Shown: positions 38,713 through 39,138 of the stretch, in pieces | How positions within the stretch are numbered: the stretch's first letter is position 1 | How the letters are laid out: each line of letters begins with the position of its first letter | Program-made: the position numbers and the translations under genes | Origin: Clostridia bacterium | GTDB taxonomy: Bacteria; Bacillota; Clostridia; Oscillospirales; CAG-272 | Length of the DNA stretch: 39,138 nt | Direction: 5' to 3' | Assembly: GCA_017938205.1 (NCBI GenBank) | Contig: JAGBCA010000040.1 | Coordinates: 1 to 39,138 of the forward strand | The notes under the pieces: generated by a model | What the model was told of the DNA's origin: nothing | Databases searched by the model: none | Seen by the model: the letters and a program-made list of their open reading frames with translations, nothing else

Positions 38713-38921
38713 TAACGCCAGAGCCGTTCTGGACCGAGTCCGCAGACGAGACGGTGGCACGCGGCAGGGGTTTCCCGAAGCGAATGAAATGAGCTTTTTG
38801 GGGGGGCGCTGCAAAGCCGTGACGGAAGGAGCCTGCGTGACTTTAGGTTTGCGCTAACTTTATTGTAACGCGCTCTCCCTCACCCGACTTCGTCGGGAGC
38901 TCCCTCCCGGAGGGAGCCTTA
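38660..38921. repeat. REP-like palindromic repeat cluster
   Basis: Nested stems: CAGAACGG/CCGTTCTG enclosing TGGCGTT/AACGCCA (38689-38731), CCCGAC/GTCGGG (38883-38897) and GCTCCCTCC/GGAGGGAGC (38899-38917). The CTCCCTC/GAGGGAG pattern is of the kind found as dispersed repeats in gut Clostridia. It begins inside the DUF559 gene. Confidence 0.6.
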
Positions 38922-39138
38922 GAGAGTATGCAGCCATAGGGGTATGGGCTTTGCCCGAAGCCTACGCCGCTTGCAACGCTGTAATACAAAGGCGAAGCTG
39001 GCGATAAACAAAACAATAAACCTGTTACTGTTTGTCAAGAGCTTTTTGAAAAAATACAAATAAAAAAGGCGTAACAACAAAGCCGAAAAGCTCAAACAAT
39101 TTTGAGTGTTGAAAAAAGGGCATGACTAAAAGACCACC
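38922..39138. other. Non-coding tail of the window
   Basis: No supported gene. On the minus strand TTGACA occurs near 39034-39039 but lacks a good -10 box. An ATG at 39122 (reading MTKRP) is cut by the window edge and has a poorly spaced AAGGG; it could be the start of the next gene but cannot be judged. Confidence 0.4.

Noticed and set aside
1-39138. tRNA, rRNA or known riboswitch genes
   Set aside because: No cloverleaf, rRNA core sequence or familiar aptamer motif was recognised on reading both strands; a covariance search would be needed to exclude weak cases.

Overview
The window looks like a chromosomal segment of a strictly anaerobic gut-type member of the Clostridia (Firmicutes). The evidence is a full six-subunit Rnf complex in the clostridial order rnfCDGEAB followed by a NusG-domain-II gene and a Gx transporter gene, many near-consensus sigma-A promoters (TTGACA-N17-TATAAT type), strong AGGAGG ribosome binding sites, XRE/AbrB small regulators, and several glycoside hydrolases. 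No rRNA, tRNA, CRISPR array, transposase or complete prophage was seen. Most genes are GC-rich. Small regulator genes near 11.1-11.6 and 15.0-15.9 kb and a DUF559 gene at 38.3 kb are visibly AT-richer and look acquired.

Layout. 0-7.5 kb: minus-strand housekeeping and membrane genes (XRE regulator, SGNH esterase, MgtC-like protein, EamA transporter, a Cys-rich membrane protein, a DUF4190-like protein), then a plus-strand DUF2752 gene convergent with a birA-galT operon. 7.7-11.0 kb: an HtrA-like lipoprotein protease, a HAD phosphatase and an AGE-family sugar epimerase. 11.0-16.2 kb: two XRE/AbrB regulator pairs with palindromic operator candidates, enclosing tcdA, an AraC regulator and a divergent GH4 enzyme with the CHEV motif of alpha-galacturonidases; a possible 29-residue ORF lies upstream of rnf. 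16.3-22.4 kb: the Rnf operon with its NusG-II and Gx-transporter companions. 22.4-26.2 kb: a tight five-gene operon (SDR, flavin reductase-like protein, XRE regulator, two tandem sugar phosphate isomerase/epimerases). 26.2-30.2 kb: an intergenic repeat element, a winged-helix/HATPase/STAS-like protein, and a TetM/EF-G-like GTPase fused to a YacP/Rae1-type NYN nuclease. 30.4-38.2 kb: a glycan-degradation cluster (a single reading frame joining GH78 rhamnosidase and GH20 hexosaminidase, a GH88 unsaturated glucuronyl hydrolase, and a heparinase II/III-like lyase). 38.3 kb to the end: a DUF559 gene running into REP-like palindromes.

How the genes fit together. GH4 (CHEV type), GH78, GH88 and the heparinase II/III-like lyase suggest use of a rhamnose- and uronate-containing polysaccharide such as a pectin side chain or a glycosaminoglycan-like polymer. 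The enzymes lack signal peptides, so they probably act on imported oligosaccharides; the AGE epimerase, GalT and the two isomerase/epimerases would feed sugars into central metabolism. Rnf couples ferredoxin oxidation to NAD+ reduction and ion pumping.

The most interesting points are the GTPase-Rae1-type fusion, the XRE/AbrB pair with its TTGGC/GCCAA operator set, a recurrent 15-base motif TGCAAAYAATYGTTT found exactly five times, a three-copy structured intergenic repeat, and the GH78-GH20 fusion whose junction resembles a former intergenic spacer.
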